NCBI GenBank assembly: GCA_036924285.1
Contig: JAYKYS010000008.1
Span: 22,925,001-22,989,000, forward strand
Direction of reading: 5' to 3'
DNA length: 64,000 nt
Source of the DNA: Asterella californica
Lineage: Eukaryota; Streptophyta; Marchantiopsida; Marchantiales; Aytoniaceae
In this document: positions 23,536 through 34,425 of the stretch, piece after piece
Numbering within the stretch: the first letter of the stretch is position 1
Layout of the letters: every line of letters begins with the position of its first letter
The notes under the pieces: generated by a model
What the model saw: only the letters and a program-made list of their open reading frames with translations
Told to the model about the DNA's origin: nothing
The model's database searches: none
Program-made: the position numbers and the translations under genes

Positions 23536-25215
23536 TTGTGGTGCCCACAAATTACAGGATTCACGAATTTTTAAAATTTTTATGATTAATAACTTGTTTG
23601 TATAACTGAAGAAGCGTTGTTACTTAAGGTTACGTCTTCTTTAGCAGGAAGATGATCTTACGAGCTGTTTGTAATAATAAGTTGACTTCTTCGGAAGACG
23701 ACCATCTTCGGAAGAGCGTCTTCTCAGTTGTGTCTTCGGAAGACGGAAGACGGAAGACGGCGGAAGACATCCATCTTCCGGAAGACAGCGACCGCGAAGG
23801 CCTAACCATGGCTTTTTCAGTAAAGAAGTAGTTGTACCTACTGGGTCGCACCGAACAGATAGGTCGGTTAGGTAGGTCATCTAGGGTCGAAACCCCTAAA
23901 CTACGGGGAAGATACAGAAGCGCATTAGTGGATTCTCAGCTTCTCGCAGCAGGAGCACTCTTGGTGGAGAAGATCGAATTCTGAGAGTGAGCTTCGCGAG
24001 AGGAAATCGAGTGAGGAAATCGAGTGAGAAAATCGAGAGAGGAAAACGAGCGAGGTGAGGACCAGTTGGCAGCTAGACGAAGGGCGAGACCGAATTGCTG
24101 AAGCGCGGAAGACAGGGGGCGAAGGTGTTTCTGTGAGCTCCCGGGAAGCTGACATTGGAGAGTAGCTGAGTAGAATCGAGGGTGAAATTGAGACATGGCC
24201 AGGAATTGAACAGCGGAAGCAGCCGTGTGGAGTAGCATTGGAGCTAGGACCAGAGCCAGAAGCGCGCAGGAGGTCGAAGGCAACTCGAGAAGCAGAAGAA
24301 GACTGTAGAGGTTCTTCCCACGTTCTTTTCCTTTCTCACTTCTTCTCGCCTTTGTTTGGTATTCTCCGCGCTTCCCCGGTTGTTTGCAGGCAGCCTGATC
24401 GATTACCCCCACCCCCATTCTTTCTATTGAGACATTAGGTGCGGAAGCGCTGCCCAATTTCTGTCAGACATCTTTCTACTTCTTCCTAAGTTCAGTTCGA
24501 GCTTCCCTACCCATCGTCTCTAAATTGACGATCCCAGCTATCAATTTCCTTACCCTACTACCCCTCTACACCCGAAACCTCGAACAGAAGACTCTTCGGA
24601 AGATAGGAACATCTTCGGAAGATGCTTCTTAAACTTGACTGTCTTCGGAAGACTGTCTTCGGAAGTCGACTATAACCAATTCGTATCAAGAGTGGATTTG
24701 TGTTGCTTTTGTGTTAAGAGAGGCTTGGTACGAATCCCGAGTGGTGTGGTGAGTTGTTTTGTTATTTCAAGAAGTTGGAAGTCGGGAACTAGGCCTGTGC
24801 CTCCCGGTCTTCCAAGCTTCTCAACTCCACATCTTCCTAGAGAGACTAGAAGACTGAAAGGCTGGCAAAATGAACGAGAAGACGTGAGGGTCCATTTCGG
24901 GTCTCTTCTGTCTGACCCATAGCAGCCATTCCTTCTTCTTCCCAAACTTAGAAGAGAGTCGTGAGAATACTTGCTAGCAGAATCTGGAGAGAATGGTCGA
25001 GGGTCATGTCTTCCTACCGAGCAGCAAGCTTCTTCTGAGTGCGTATGAGAGGTGAGAAGTCAGAAGAACAGAGTGCAATTGTCTTGAGTTTGTTGTGAGG
25101 ATAGATTGCGCGTAGGAAGACGAAGACAGGTGAGACCAGTGAAGGGAAGCCTGACTTCAGGAAGTCTTCCGAGAAAGACATTGAATTGGAAACTGTCCCG
25201 AGTGTCTTTCCAGAG

Positions 25216-25561
25216 GTCACTGTCACCGCAGGAGTCCGCAACCATCTTCCGAACCTGTTATGCACTTTATGTTTCGCGAATCTTGTATCTTCTGATAGGA
25301 AGGATGTAGGATGTAATGCAAGGTGGGTTGTCTTCTTGGTAATCCATGCGAGACCTTGCTTAGATATGATTGTTTAGATATAGCTCGGAAGACGAGAGCT
25401 ATCTAGGAAGTATTGTTAGAATCCCGGAAGACGGAGTAGCTGTCTTCTGGAAGACTAGTTTCGTCTTCTGAGAAGTAGAAGCTAGACTGTGGGCACTTGG
25501 GAAGGACTGAGCCTTCAGCTCATAGTAGGTGCTTGTGGCTTAGTGCAACAGATCTTTCAGT
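25216..25561. other. Spacer between foldback and A2 extra ORF
   Basis: No ORF of note. Contains several GAAGAC/GTCTTC hexamers like neighbouring family A DNA. The junction with the foldback is not sharply defined. Confidence 0.35.
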
Positions 25562-27885
25562 ATGACGATGCATCCGCGAGGCTTGGTGTTACCAGCGGCA
25601 GAATTGGCCGAGGCCACTCCTTTCCTCAAGGAGTTGGGTCTCGACTACTTCTTGTGGGATTGGAACCTCACCGATCAGGGACTTCTGGAGGAGGTGTGGG
25701 CAACGTTACCACCCCGCAACCATGTACCTGCGAAGGCAGGAGTAGCTCGAGGAAGACCATCTTCCTGGACTGAAGATTGGTGGCGCAGGGCTTTCCACAT
25801 GCCAAACTCTGAGGACCGAGGGTATTGGTTTGAGAAGAAGGTTTCGTCCAGGGTCGTGAGTACGTGGCATGTGCCTGGGAGCACCACTTGTCTTTTCATG
25901 GAAGACATGCAGGGTAGGAATGGGTGGAAGATCGAATTTTACCGAGAGCCGAAGAAGCGACTTCTGGCGAAGCTGTTTTTGCATCTCTTCCCCAAGGGGA
26001 AGGCGCAGAAGATGAGGTACCTAGGAGATCAGGACGTAGACTTCCTGGAAGCAGTATGGGATAAAAGAGTACCCATCTACTAGGGCGCATACGTCCACAA
26101 CTATGTACAGGCAGAGCTAGCGTACTTGGGTACCCCGGCGGGAGGACACTTGACATCTTTCCTCTGCTACTTGTACGTAGCCATGAGGGATCTTAGGAGA
26201 GATCAGCTGGCAGAGTATGGGCCAACATGGCAACAGGAAGAGAAGGAGGAGACCTCGGAAGACGATGATCGAGCCGCAGCCGCAACTCCTCCTCCCACTT
26301 TGATGCCACAGCTTAGGCCCGGCTCTCACCAGAAGACGCTTTTGGTGAGAGAAGACGAGTCTAGTGGGTCGAAAGACGCCACGCCACCGAGGAATATGGG
26401 TCCTAGAAGTGTACCTAGGACACCCATCTCCCTCATTCATTCAGGATCGGAGTCAGACTCGGAGGAAGAACTGCTGAGTACCCGATCGGAGCAGAAGACC
26501 GCTTCTGCAACACCTGGGAGTCTTTCGAAGACTCCAGAAGACGAAGGATGGATGGGCGCTCCTGCTGCGATGCGAGGAAGCGCAACGAAGAGAGCCGCTC
26601 CTGCCATGAAGAATCTTCCACCCCGGAAGATGAGAAGAGTAGCTTCTTCTCGTGTGCAGAAGATGAAGGCCATTGTGGTGGAAGAGGCATCCTTGCCCCT
26701 AAAAGACAAAGTTGACACCTCAGAGCGAGTGGTGGAGATGAACTTGTCTTCCGCAGGAAGAAGACTGGAAGAGTTCAGCGCCTTCTTCTACAAGGAGATC
26801 CAGCCAGCTATGGAGTTGCTGGAGAAGAGAGCGAAGGCACAGGAGAGACCCTTGCAACCTGGATTCGGCCTGCGCACCTTGCTGCGACAGGGAGAAGACC
26901 AGAAGAAGACGGAGTCGCTGGAAGCTAGTCTCCGCACCACGGAGAAGCTCGCAACCAGATACAAGACGGAAGCAGCCGCTTCTGCCAAGGAGCTGATGCA
27001 GCTTCGGAAGAGCATATAGGAGTTGCAGGCGCGTGTACAGCAACGCGATCAGGAAGTCCTCCAAGTGCGGGAGAAGATCACCACCCTCGCAGAGGAGCAG
27101 ACCACTTGGAAGACACAGCGAGAAGCCGCAGAAGCGCGAGTTGCAGTTGAGAAGACGCAGCGGGAAGCAGCGGAGGCTCGTACACAGGAGATGCTAGCAC
27201 AGTCGGTGGAAGCGCTTCGGAAGAAGTTCAACTTCACCGCGGGTAGGAAGTTACTTACCTTGGCTAGAGGATGGGACAGCGATGTCGGTCCAAAGCAATG
27301 TTGGTGGAATGCTGGGAGAGCATGTTCAAGTACTTAGATCGGCAGATAGAGGGAGTGAAGACACTTTATGGTCTTCCCTCGCTTCCGACACCTACAACCG
27401 CATCTTCTCACGCTCCAGCACTATCGACTAGATCCGGAATGGAGAAGGAGGAGTTCGATCTCGCTGTGCACTTGGTGGTGACAGCGTTGGAAGCCGAGAA
27501 GACTCCGGAAGACGTCCCGGAAGACAAGATGTCTTCTGGAAGACATGAAGACGAGCCGTCTTCCCAGGTATTTCGCGTGGAGGAAGCGACTTCCCCGGAC
27601 CCCTATGAGATTGCCATGGTCCCTAGTACCGCACCCGTGCCTCAGAAGACCGAAGATGCACCACTCGACTTTGCTTCCCAGCAGACGATTTCGTCTTCCG
27701 AAGCAGAAGCCGAAGCCGAGGAAGACGCAGCCGCAGAAACAGCAGGGCCAGCGAAGAGCGAGGAGAGGGAAGCTACCTCAGTGACACCCGAGGTAAGTGC
27801 AGGGCTTCCCAACCCATCAAAAGCCGAGATAGTAGCTCCGATAGGAGCAGATCAGGTAGAGATTGCCACGGAGCAATCAGAGTAG
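25562..27885 (+). pseudogene. Family A additional 3' ORF (A2), best copy
   Basis: About 775 codons in one frame apart from stops at 26081 and 27017 (each looks like CAG to TAG) and a frame shift near 27280. N-terminal domain (first ~210 codons) has LKELGLDYFLWDWNLTDQGL, a Trp-rich WTEDWWRRAFHMP segment and GGHLTSFLCYLYVAM. A low-complexity Ser/Pro/acidic part follows, then a long coiled coil (about codons 400-560, LRTTEKLATRYKTEAAASAKEL and onward), the MFKYLDRQIEGVKTLYGLPS segment and an acidic tail. It sits just upstream of an LTR, the place of env-like or antisense extra ORFs in Athila/Tat elements. I see no signal peptide or membrane span, and give no function. Confidence 0.7.
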
Positions 27886-27930
27886 ACAGCAACCGAAGTG
27901 ACACACTTCCAGATTTAGTAAGACCGAACA

Positions 27931-29489
27931 TGCTATCTTAAGGGTGGCAGTTTTCCATGTAAAAATAGTTAGGACACCATGTGGCAGCATAGGTAGCGTA
28001 GGAGCAACACAGTGGATGGCTAATTAGGAAGGGGAACCGCTTGCATGTGGGGTGACAACCTCCTGTCAGCGCCTCTCTCTCCTTGGTGGTCGTCTCCCTT
28101 GGTTCTCATGGCAGCAACATAAGTAGGACCGAAGAGTAGGAGATGGAGTTCTGTAGCTACTGCACACACACATCGATTCTATGGTGCAGGCAGACGAGAC
28201 ACATTAGAGCAGAGACACAGGATAGACAGTTCTTCGCACACTACACCCGTTGTTGGAAACATACGAATAGTCTTGGAATACACAGGAGGGGTCTGCATAC
28301 TCGTATCAGCAGTGGTTCGGAGATGTAGATAGAGGTAGTGGACAGTCTAGGAACAGGGAACGGCATCCTCGTGCAGTCCTGTTGACTAGACTGGTGTGTC
28401 GAGGAGTAGACGCAGGAAGTAGAGGGAGTGAGCTTCCCAATGCCATTGTGACTTCTTCTCGGGGAATGGATTGTGGATTTGAGTGCAGAAGCTTTGTTCA
28501 TGTCTTCTGGGTGGTGGATTTCTTTGAATTCGCCTCCAATTGTGCATGGGAAGTGTTCTTCTTGAGTGGCGGTGACTGTCAGCAGTTGTGGAAGTGTAGC
28601 TTGGCTCGTTCAGTAGAGCACTTGGGATCTACGTACGAACGGTCTTATGGGTAAGGGATCCTAGAAGACAGAGTAGTCAGAGCAGCGAAGTGAAGGAGAA
28701 AGAAGCCTTCTTCCCACAACAGAAGACGACATCCTCGAGTAGAAGACGGTGCAACAGTACTCACGTTTGTTGTCTTCCTCCCCAAACTATTACAAGCAGG
28801 GATGGTTTGTTAGTCAGGATCCGGACTAGAAGCCTGTCAGAATCTTAATTTCCTCTTTTTATCTTGTTTTCTCTTGTTTGGATTTTCTCTTCTTCCCCAT
28901 CTTCTCTCATCTTCCCCATCTTCTTACCTTCTTCTAGTGAGTTTCCGAGACTTCTATTGAGCTTCCGTGAAGGTGAATGTCGTTGTAGTGCTGCAGGAAG
29001 ACCATTTCCATCGGCAAAAGCCTGGGAAGGCTACAGGGGGCATACACCCTGTGATTGATCTAACCCGTTGGAATTAGAGTGCGAGAGTAAGGTGTAACAG
29101 CCGTGCTAGTCGCTTCTGCGAAGCAGGACATTCTTCTGGAGGTGTGAGAAGACGAGCTAAACCCCCAGAAGACGAGAATCGCTTCGGGAAGACGGTATCG
29201 AGAAGACCGGAAGAAGTGATCTGGAAGTAGGAAGATCGTCTTCCCGAGATTCTCTGTGAATAGTTGTGTGATATTTTAGTTAGTAGTAGTTTGTTTAGTT
29301 CCAGAGCACCTTTTGGAGTGTCTGGAAGACGCGTGGTTTTGTGAAAAGACGGGGTTCCTTGGCAAAACCCGTGTGTTTGTGTGTTTGAACAGATCTTAGA
29401 ACTTAGAGCAGCGTTACTTGTGCAAATCCTTTGTGGGAACGATATCTTGTATACTAAATGGGCAAAAGGAGTAATCCTGCGTCACTACA
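27931..29489 (+). repeat. Family A LTR (A2)
   Basis: TGCTATCTTA at the start and GTCACTACA at the end, 1559 bp; collinear with the A1 LTR reverse complement. Follows the extra ORF directly. What should follow (primer site and gag) is replaced by the T5 tail at 29490. Confidence 0.8.
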
Positions 29490-29554
29490 AGAACAGACAG
29501 AAGAATGAATAAGTTGGCACATGCCGAAGGATGTGCAAGTTTGGAGGGGGTGGA
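29490..29554 (+). promoter_or_regulatory. T5 pol tail end, hairpin and polypurine tract
   Basis: Hairpin GCACAT-GCCGAAGG-ATGTGC at 29517-29536, then TTTGGAGGGGGTGGA up to the LTR start. The rest of the element upstream is missing, cut at the A2 LTR end. Confidence 0.7.
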
Positions 29555-30870
29555 TGTCGTGATGTGAATCATTTCATATAGTACATAATTCACCTCTCTG
29601 CTAAGAGTTAGCCTCTCTGAGTAAAGTTAAGACCTCAGAGAAGTCGATTCTCGAGGGTGTTATATATTTTGAGTCATAGTAGATTATTTACCATGTTGAT
29701 AGAGTTTAAGCTCATGGGTTGTACTTACTTATCGCCCATGTACGCTTTCTAGTTGGTTTAAGTTATCTTTCAGGGTTGCATGTCAGTTTAGGTAGTTTAA
29801 GATTTACGTTGGCACTTTAGGAGGATGATGTCGTAGCCTATGAGTGAAGTTAAGTTACCACGTGGATTAGAGCACTAAAGGACAGCCAAGTGGAGCTATG
29901 AACTCCCATTGGTCCATTTTATCTTTTATAAAACTCTAAACTTAGAAGCAAAGGTCTGAAGAGGAGTTCGAGCATTTGGTGAGGACACTGCAAAATATGA
30001 GCGCACAGGAGGATAGAGTTCGTCGTGCCAATCACTGTCATTGAAATTTTTGATCGATTTGGAGCAATAAAGAAGGAGTTATGCCAAATTGAAGTTTGGA
30101 TTGTGTCATAATTGCATCACTTTTGTTGATTTCGAGGTTTTCAGTCTCAATTGCACCAGAATTGAAGAAATCGCTTCAAACCTTCGTGGTTGTGTTCATT
30201 GTAAGCAGGGCTACGACTGTTTAAAAAGTTTCAAGTCATTTGATTGAGTGAGTAATTCAGGGTGACCGCTGAAGTAGAGGGGGTTTGAAAAGCTCTCAAT
30301 CTAGAGCAACAATTTCAGAGAACGAGATTGGGAGAACTGTGTACAATCAGGAGGGCAAATTTCACATAGACGTTCATCATCCTGTAGAATCCAAATCCTG
30401 TAAGAATCATTGAAAGTGATCGAGCTAATTCTCTATTCTAGATCGAAATAGCTATCTGGGTACTAGAAATTGTCATAATTTTCTTACTCAGAACTTTTCT
30501 GTCCACATCTCGGTGCTAGAATTTGATCTCAGGCTGAAACTTCATGTGTGTGTCCAGTGGGGCCATCTTTTACATGTAGGAGAAGTTTAGAAGTCTAAAC
30601 TTTCACATATTTCTTATTCCTGAGTGTCAAAGTTCACCGTCTGACCTTAGCATTACTAGTTCAACCTGATTTTTTGTTTCTTGAACATATCAGAGGAGCC
30701 AAGAGACCTGTATGAGTGTTTTACAGTGGCCCCTTGTAACCTGAAGCCTACCCCTTTGAGTTAGCAACCACACTAGAAACCCAACGCTTCCTTGAGTAGA
30801 CATATACAGTCTTCACGGTCATACCACAACCAGAAGGTTCCGTCCATCCCAAGAAACTCTCACCTCGACA
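29555..30870 (+). repeat. T5 3' LTR (T1-type)
   Basis: Starts TGTCGTGATG, ends CACCTCGACA (1316 bp). It shares long segments with the T1 LTR, for example the part around 'aagctcatgggttgtacttact' at 29708 and 41932. The right flank is GCGT (30871-30874), inside the family A extra ORF, again NCGN. Confidence 0.75.
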
Positions 30871-31905
30871 GCGTGCGATGGCTCAAGAGAAGCCACTACG
30901 ACTTGGATTCGGTCCGCGCACACTGATGCAACAAGAAGAGGTCCAGAAGAAGGTGGACAAGCTGGAAGCCAACCTCCGCACCACGGAGAAGCTTGCAGCG
31001 AAGTAAAGGACGGAAGCAGCCGCTTCTGCCAAGGAGTCAACACAATTAAGGAAGAGCAACCAGGAGTTACAGGCACGTCTACAGCAGCGTGACTAGGAGG
31101 TTCTGCAGGTTAGAGATAAGATCACCTCTCTCGCAGAAGAGAAGACGACATGGAAGGCACTGCAGGAAGCCGCTGAAGCGCAGACCGCAGCAGAGAAGAA
31201 GCATCGAGAAGAAGCAGAAGCCCGAGTAAAGAGACTTATGAAGCAGACGATGGAAGCACTTCGCAAGAAGTTCAACTTCACTGCGGGTAGGAAGCTTCTC
31301 GCCCTAGCTAGGGAGTGGGATGACGATTCCAAGATGATGTTAGTGGAGTGCAAGGAGAGCATGTTCCGCTACTTGGACTGCAGATTGAGGGCTTGAAGAC
31401 GCTTTACGGTCTTTCCTCGATTCCACAACCAGCAGCTACATCTTCCCATGCTCCAGGACCAGCGATCGAAGAAGATTTGGAGAAAAAGGAGTTTGACCTC
31501 GTTGTCCACTTGGTAGTGATAACGTTGGAAGCCGAGAAGATCCCGGAAGAAACCCAGGAAGAAACCTCAGAAGACAAGGTATCTTCTGGAAGACATGAAG
31601 CAGAGTTGTCTTCCCAGGTGTTTCGAGTGGAGGAAGTGACTTCCTCTGACCACTGTGAAGTCACCTCAGCTCCGAGCGTCGAACCAGTGCAGCAGAAGAG
31701 CGAGGAAGCGCAGGTGGACTCAGCTTCCTAGAAGACACTTCTGTCTTCTGAAGCCGGACCAAAAGCCCACATCAAGAATGTCGAGGAGGAAGTCACCTCA
31801 ACCACACCCGAGGTACCAGCAAGGCTTCCCACTTTATCAGAGGTAGATTTAGGAGTTCAAGTAGGAGAGGATCCAGTAGGGATAGCACCCGACGATCAGG
31901 AGTAG
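30871..31905 (+). pseudogene. Family A additional 3' ORF, 3' part (A3 left)
   Basis: Starts at the coiled-coil part (AMAQEKPLRLGFGP-like) because T5 is inserted at its 5' side. Runs through FNFTAGRKLLALAREWDDDS and the GLKTLYGLSSI segment to the acidic tail. Several stops (TAG or TAA for Gln/Lys codons). Collinear with 26830-27885. Confidence 0.65.
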
Positions 31906-31957
31906 ACAGCAAGTTAAGAAAACAGTTGACTTGCTAATTTTGGTAGGAAGTGAAGTC

Positions 31958-33461
31958 TACTATTTTAGAGAGGGACCACTCCCATTGTAATTTTAGATGA
32001 CTGTCCATGTGGCAAGGTAGGCAATGATAGGAGCAGAAAGTAAATTTCCAAACTGAGCAAGGAGTCGACTGCATGTGAGGTGGCGGTCCTCTGACAATGT
32101 CTCATTTCTCTTGGCTGCGAGTGAGGATTGGAGTGGAACTCCTTCCTGCGACTCGAGTGCAAGAGTATAAAGTAGGACAAATAGTAGGATTTAGCACACA
32201 CATTACACACACATTATGCCTGTTGCTAGATACATACGAATAGATTTGGATTACACATGAGGGGTCTGCACTTCTGCTCTCAACGGTGGATCGAAAGATG
32301 TAGAAAGCAGTGGTAGACAACATAGAACAAAGAACGACATCATCGTGTAGTCCTGCTTCTAAGCTGGTGTGTCGAGAGGTAGTGACAGGAAGTGGAGGGA
32401 GTGAGCTTCCCAAAGCCAATGTACCTTCTTCTCATGGAATTGATTTTCAGATTTGATTGCAAAGCTTTGTCTGTGTCTTCTGGGCAGTGGGATTCCTCGA
32501 ATTCACACCCAATTGTGCATGAGAAGCATTCTTCTTGAGTGACGGTGATTGTTAGAAGTTGTGCAGAGTCGAAGCTTGACTCATCCAGTGGAGCACCTCG
32601 GGTCCACGTACGAATTGACACACAGGAGATTGATCCCTGACATCAGAGTAGTCGGAGCAACGACAGAAGAAGAAAGAAGCATTCTTTTCACAGTAGAAGA
32701 TGACATCCTCGAGTAGAAGACTGTGTAACTGTAAGCCAATTTGTGGTCTTCTTTCCCAAATTATTACAAGCAAGGATGGCTTGTTAGTCAGGATACGGAC
32801 TAGAAGCTTATCGGACTCTTAATTTCTCATTTTCATCGTGTTTCCTCTTGTTTGGATTTTCTCTTCTTCTCCATCTTCTCTCATCTTCCTATCTTCCTAT
32901 CTTCTTCTAGTGAGCTTCAGAGACTTCTATTGAGCTTTCGTGAAGGTGATTCTCGTTATAGTGCTACAAGAAGAGTGTTTTCGTAGACAGAAGCATGAGG
33001 AAGCTACAGGAGACATACATCATGTGATTGATCTAACCTTGCTGAAAATTGGAAGAGCAGTGTGTGATAGACAGTGGTAATTTGACGTCTACGAAGTAGG
33101 AGCAGTCTTCTGGAGGTGTGAGAAGCCGAATTGAACTTCCAGAAGTCGAGAATTGTTTCAGGAAGACTATCGTGGGAAGATTGGAAGTTGTGACCTGGAA
33201 GCATGAAGTGTCTTCTCAAGTTTCCCAGTAGATATTTGTGTGATATTTTAGGTTGTAGGTGTTTGTTTAGGTCTAGAGCACATTCTGAAGAGTCTAGAAG
33301 CCGTGTGGTGTTGTGAGAAGACGAGATTTCTAGATAAAACTCGTGTGTTTATGTGTTTAAACAGATCTTAGAACTTAGAGCAGCGATACTTGTGCAAATC
33401 CTCTGTGGGAACGATATATTTTATGCTAAATGAGCTAAAAGAGAAATCCTGAGACACTACA
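31958..33461 (+). repeat. Family A LTR (A3, left)
   Basis: Begins TACTATTTTA (TG to TA), ends GACACTACA, 1504 bp. It is followed with no primer site or gag by integrase sequence at 33462, so the gag-RT interior has been deleted. Confidence 0.75.
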
Positions 33462-34425
33462 AGATGCCTCGAGCCCTTAGAGATTAAAGCAGTGATCACG
33501 GGTCTTCACTACGAAGATGAGAGAGGTCACTACGGATTGAAGACGACGGTGAAGAAGATGTTGGACGTTGGTTACTGGTGGCCAACCATGTACAGAGATA
33601 TTTTTCAGGAGATCAGAAGATGTGATGCGTGCTAGAGGGTGGGAACACCGACAACTATTACTAGGTGGCCTCTTACTCCCATTTTGCGTCTCGCGTCTTT
33701 TGAAAAGTGAGGAATCGACTTTGTTGGGCCAATCGCTCCTACAGCTAGAAGAACCCGAGCACAATACATACTGATAGCTACAAACTACGCCACGAAGGTG
33801 ATGGAGGACGAAGCCACAAGGAAGAACGATGCTGCAGTGGTTGTCAGATTTCTTTGACACAACATCATCACCCGATACGGATGCCCGCTAGAACTAATGT
33901 CAGACAGAAGTACTCATTTTCTTAATGAGATCATTACCCTCTTGACTCAGTACTTCAGATCAAGCATCGGAAGACGACACCGTATAATCCGAAAGCTAAT
34001 GGATTGACAGAGAAGTCGAATGGTCTTCTCTGCAATATTTTGAATAAGGTAACTGTAAACCACGCTAATTGAGACACGAAGCTGTCATCTGTATTATGAG
34101 CTTTTAAGATTTCACCTAAAGTCACCACTCAGAAGACACCCTTCTACCTAACTTATGGAATGACACCCGTTGTTCCCATCGAGTTAGAGGTCTCAACCTA
34201 TAGGTTAGCTGTTACCGAACGCATGAAGAAGAGGAAAGCCAAGAGCAGCGTCTTCTGAACTTTATGAAGTTCAAGGAAGACAAAAATGCAGCTCTAGAGA
34301 AGACTTACGAAGTCCAAGCACAACGGAAGGTTAACTACGATGGCAAGTTGAAGAAGGTGACTGTCAAGGATGAGTACTTGGTTCTTCTATACGACAACAG
34401 GCATATGAAATTCCTTAAACCAAAA
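33462..34425 (+). pseudogene. Family A3 integrase remnant
   Basis: H2C2 domain: LHYEDERGHYGLKTT, then GYWWPTMYRDIFQEIRRCDAC, which keeps the H..H and C-x2-C. The core follows with first Asp in GIDFVGPIAP, second Asp in LMSDRSTHFLN (Ser where DRG is usual) and the Glu in NGLTEKSNG. Stops and frame shifts occur throughout. The C-terminal part reads YLVLLYDNRHMKF (34264-34425) and then jumps to extra-ORF sequence, so the usual RWxGPY region is deleted. Pattern fits the Athila/Tat integrase. Confidence 0.75.

Larger units (their letters stand above)
19345..25215. repeat. Large imperfect inverted repeat (foldback)
   Basis: The left arm (19345-20782 plus 23126-23356) matches the reverse complement of the right arm (23536-~25215). 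Landmarks: 'gaccctcgaccattctctccagattctg' at 19552 against its reverse complement near 24980, and the 'gaagatgtccgtcttcc' blocks near 20770 and 23770. Arms are ~1.7 kb and about 75-80% alike by eye; the central loop is only ~180 bp. A solo LTR (20783-23125) was inserted later in the left arm. No transposase ORF is visible. Outer ends and any TSD are not resolved. Confidence 0.65.

Noticed and set aside
23936..24457. 173-codon ORF on the minus strand in the right foldback arm
   Set aside because: Composition is Ser/Leu-rich without domains, and the matching stretch of the left arm is not open in the same frame. No support for coding.
25562..27885. Env-like (membrane fusion) identity for the family A extra ORF
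   Set aside because: No signal peptide, transmembrane helix or Cys pattern; mostly coiled coil and acidic low-complexity sequence.
33477..33860. 127-codon minus-strand ORF
   Set aside because: It is the antisense shadow of the family A3 integrase zinc site and core.
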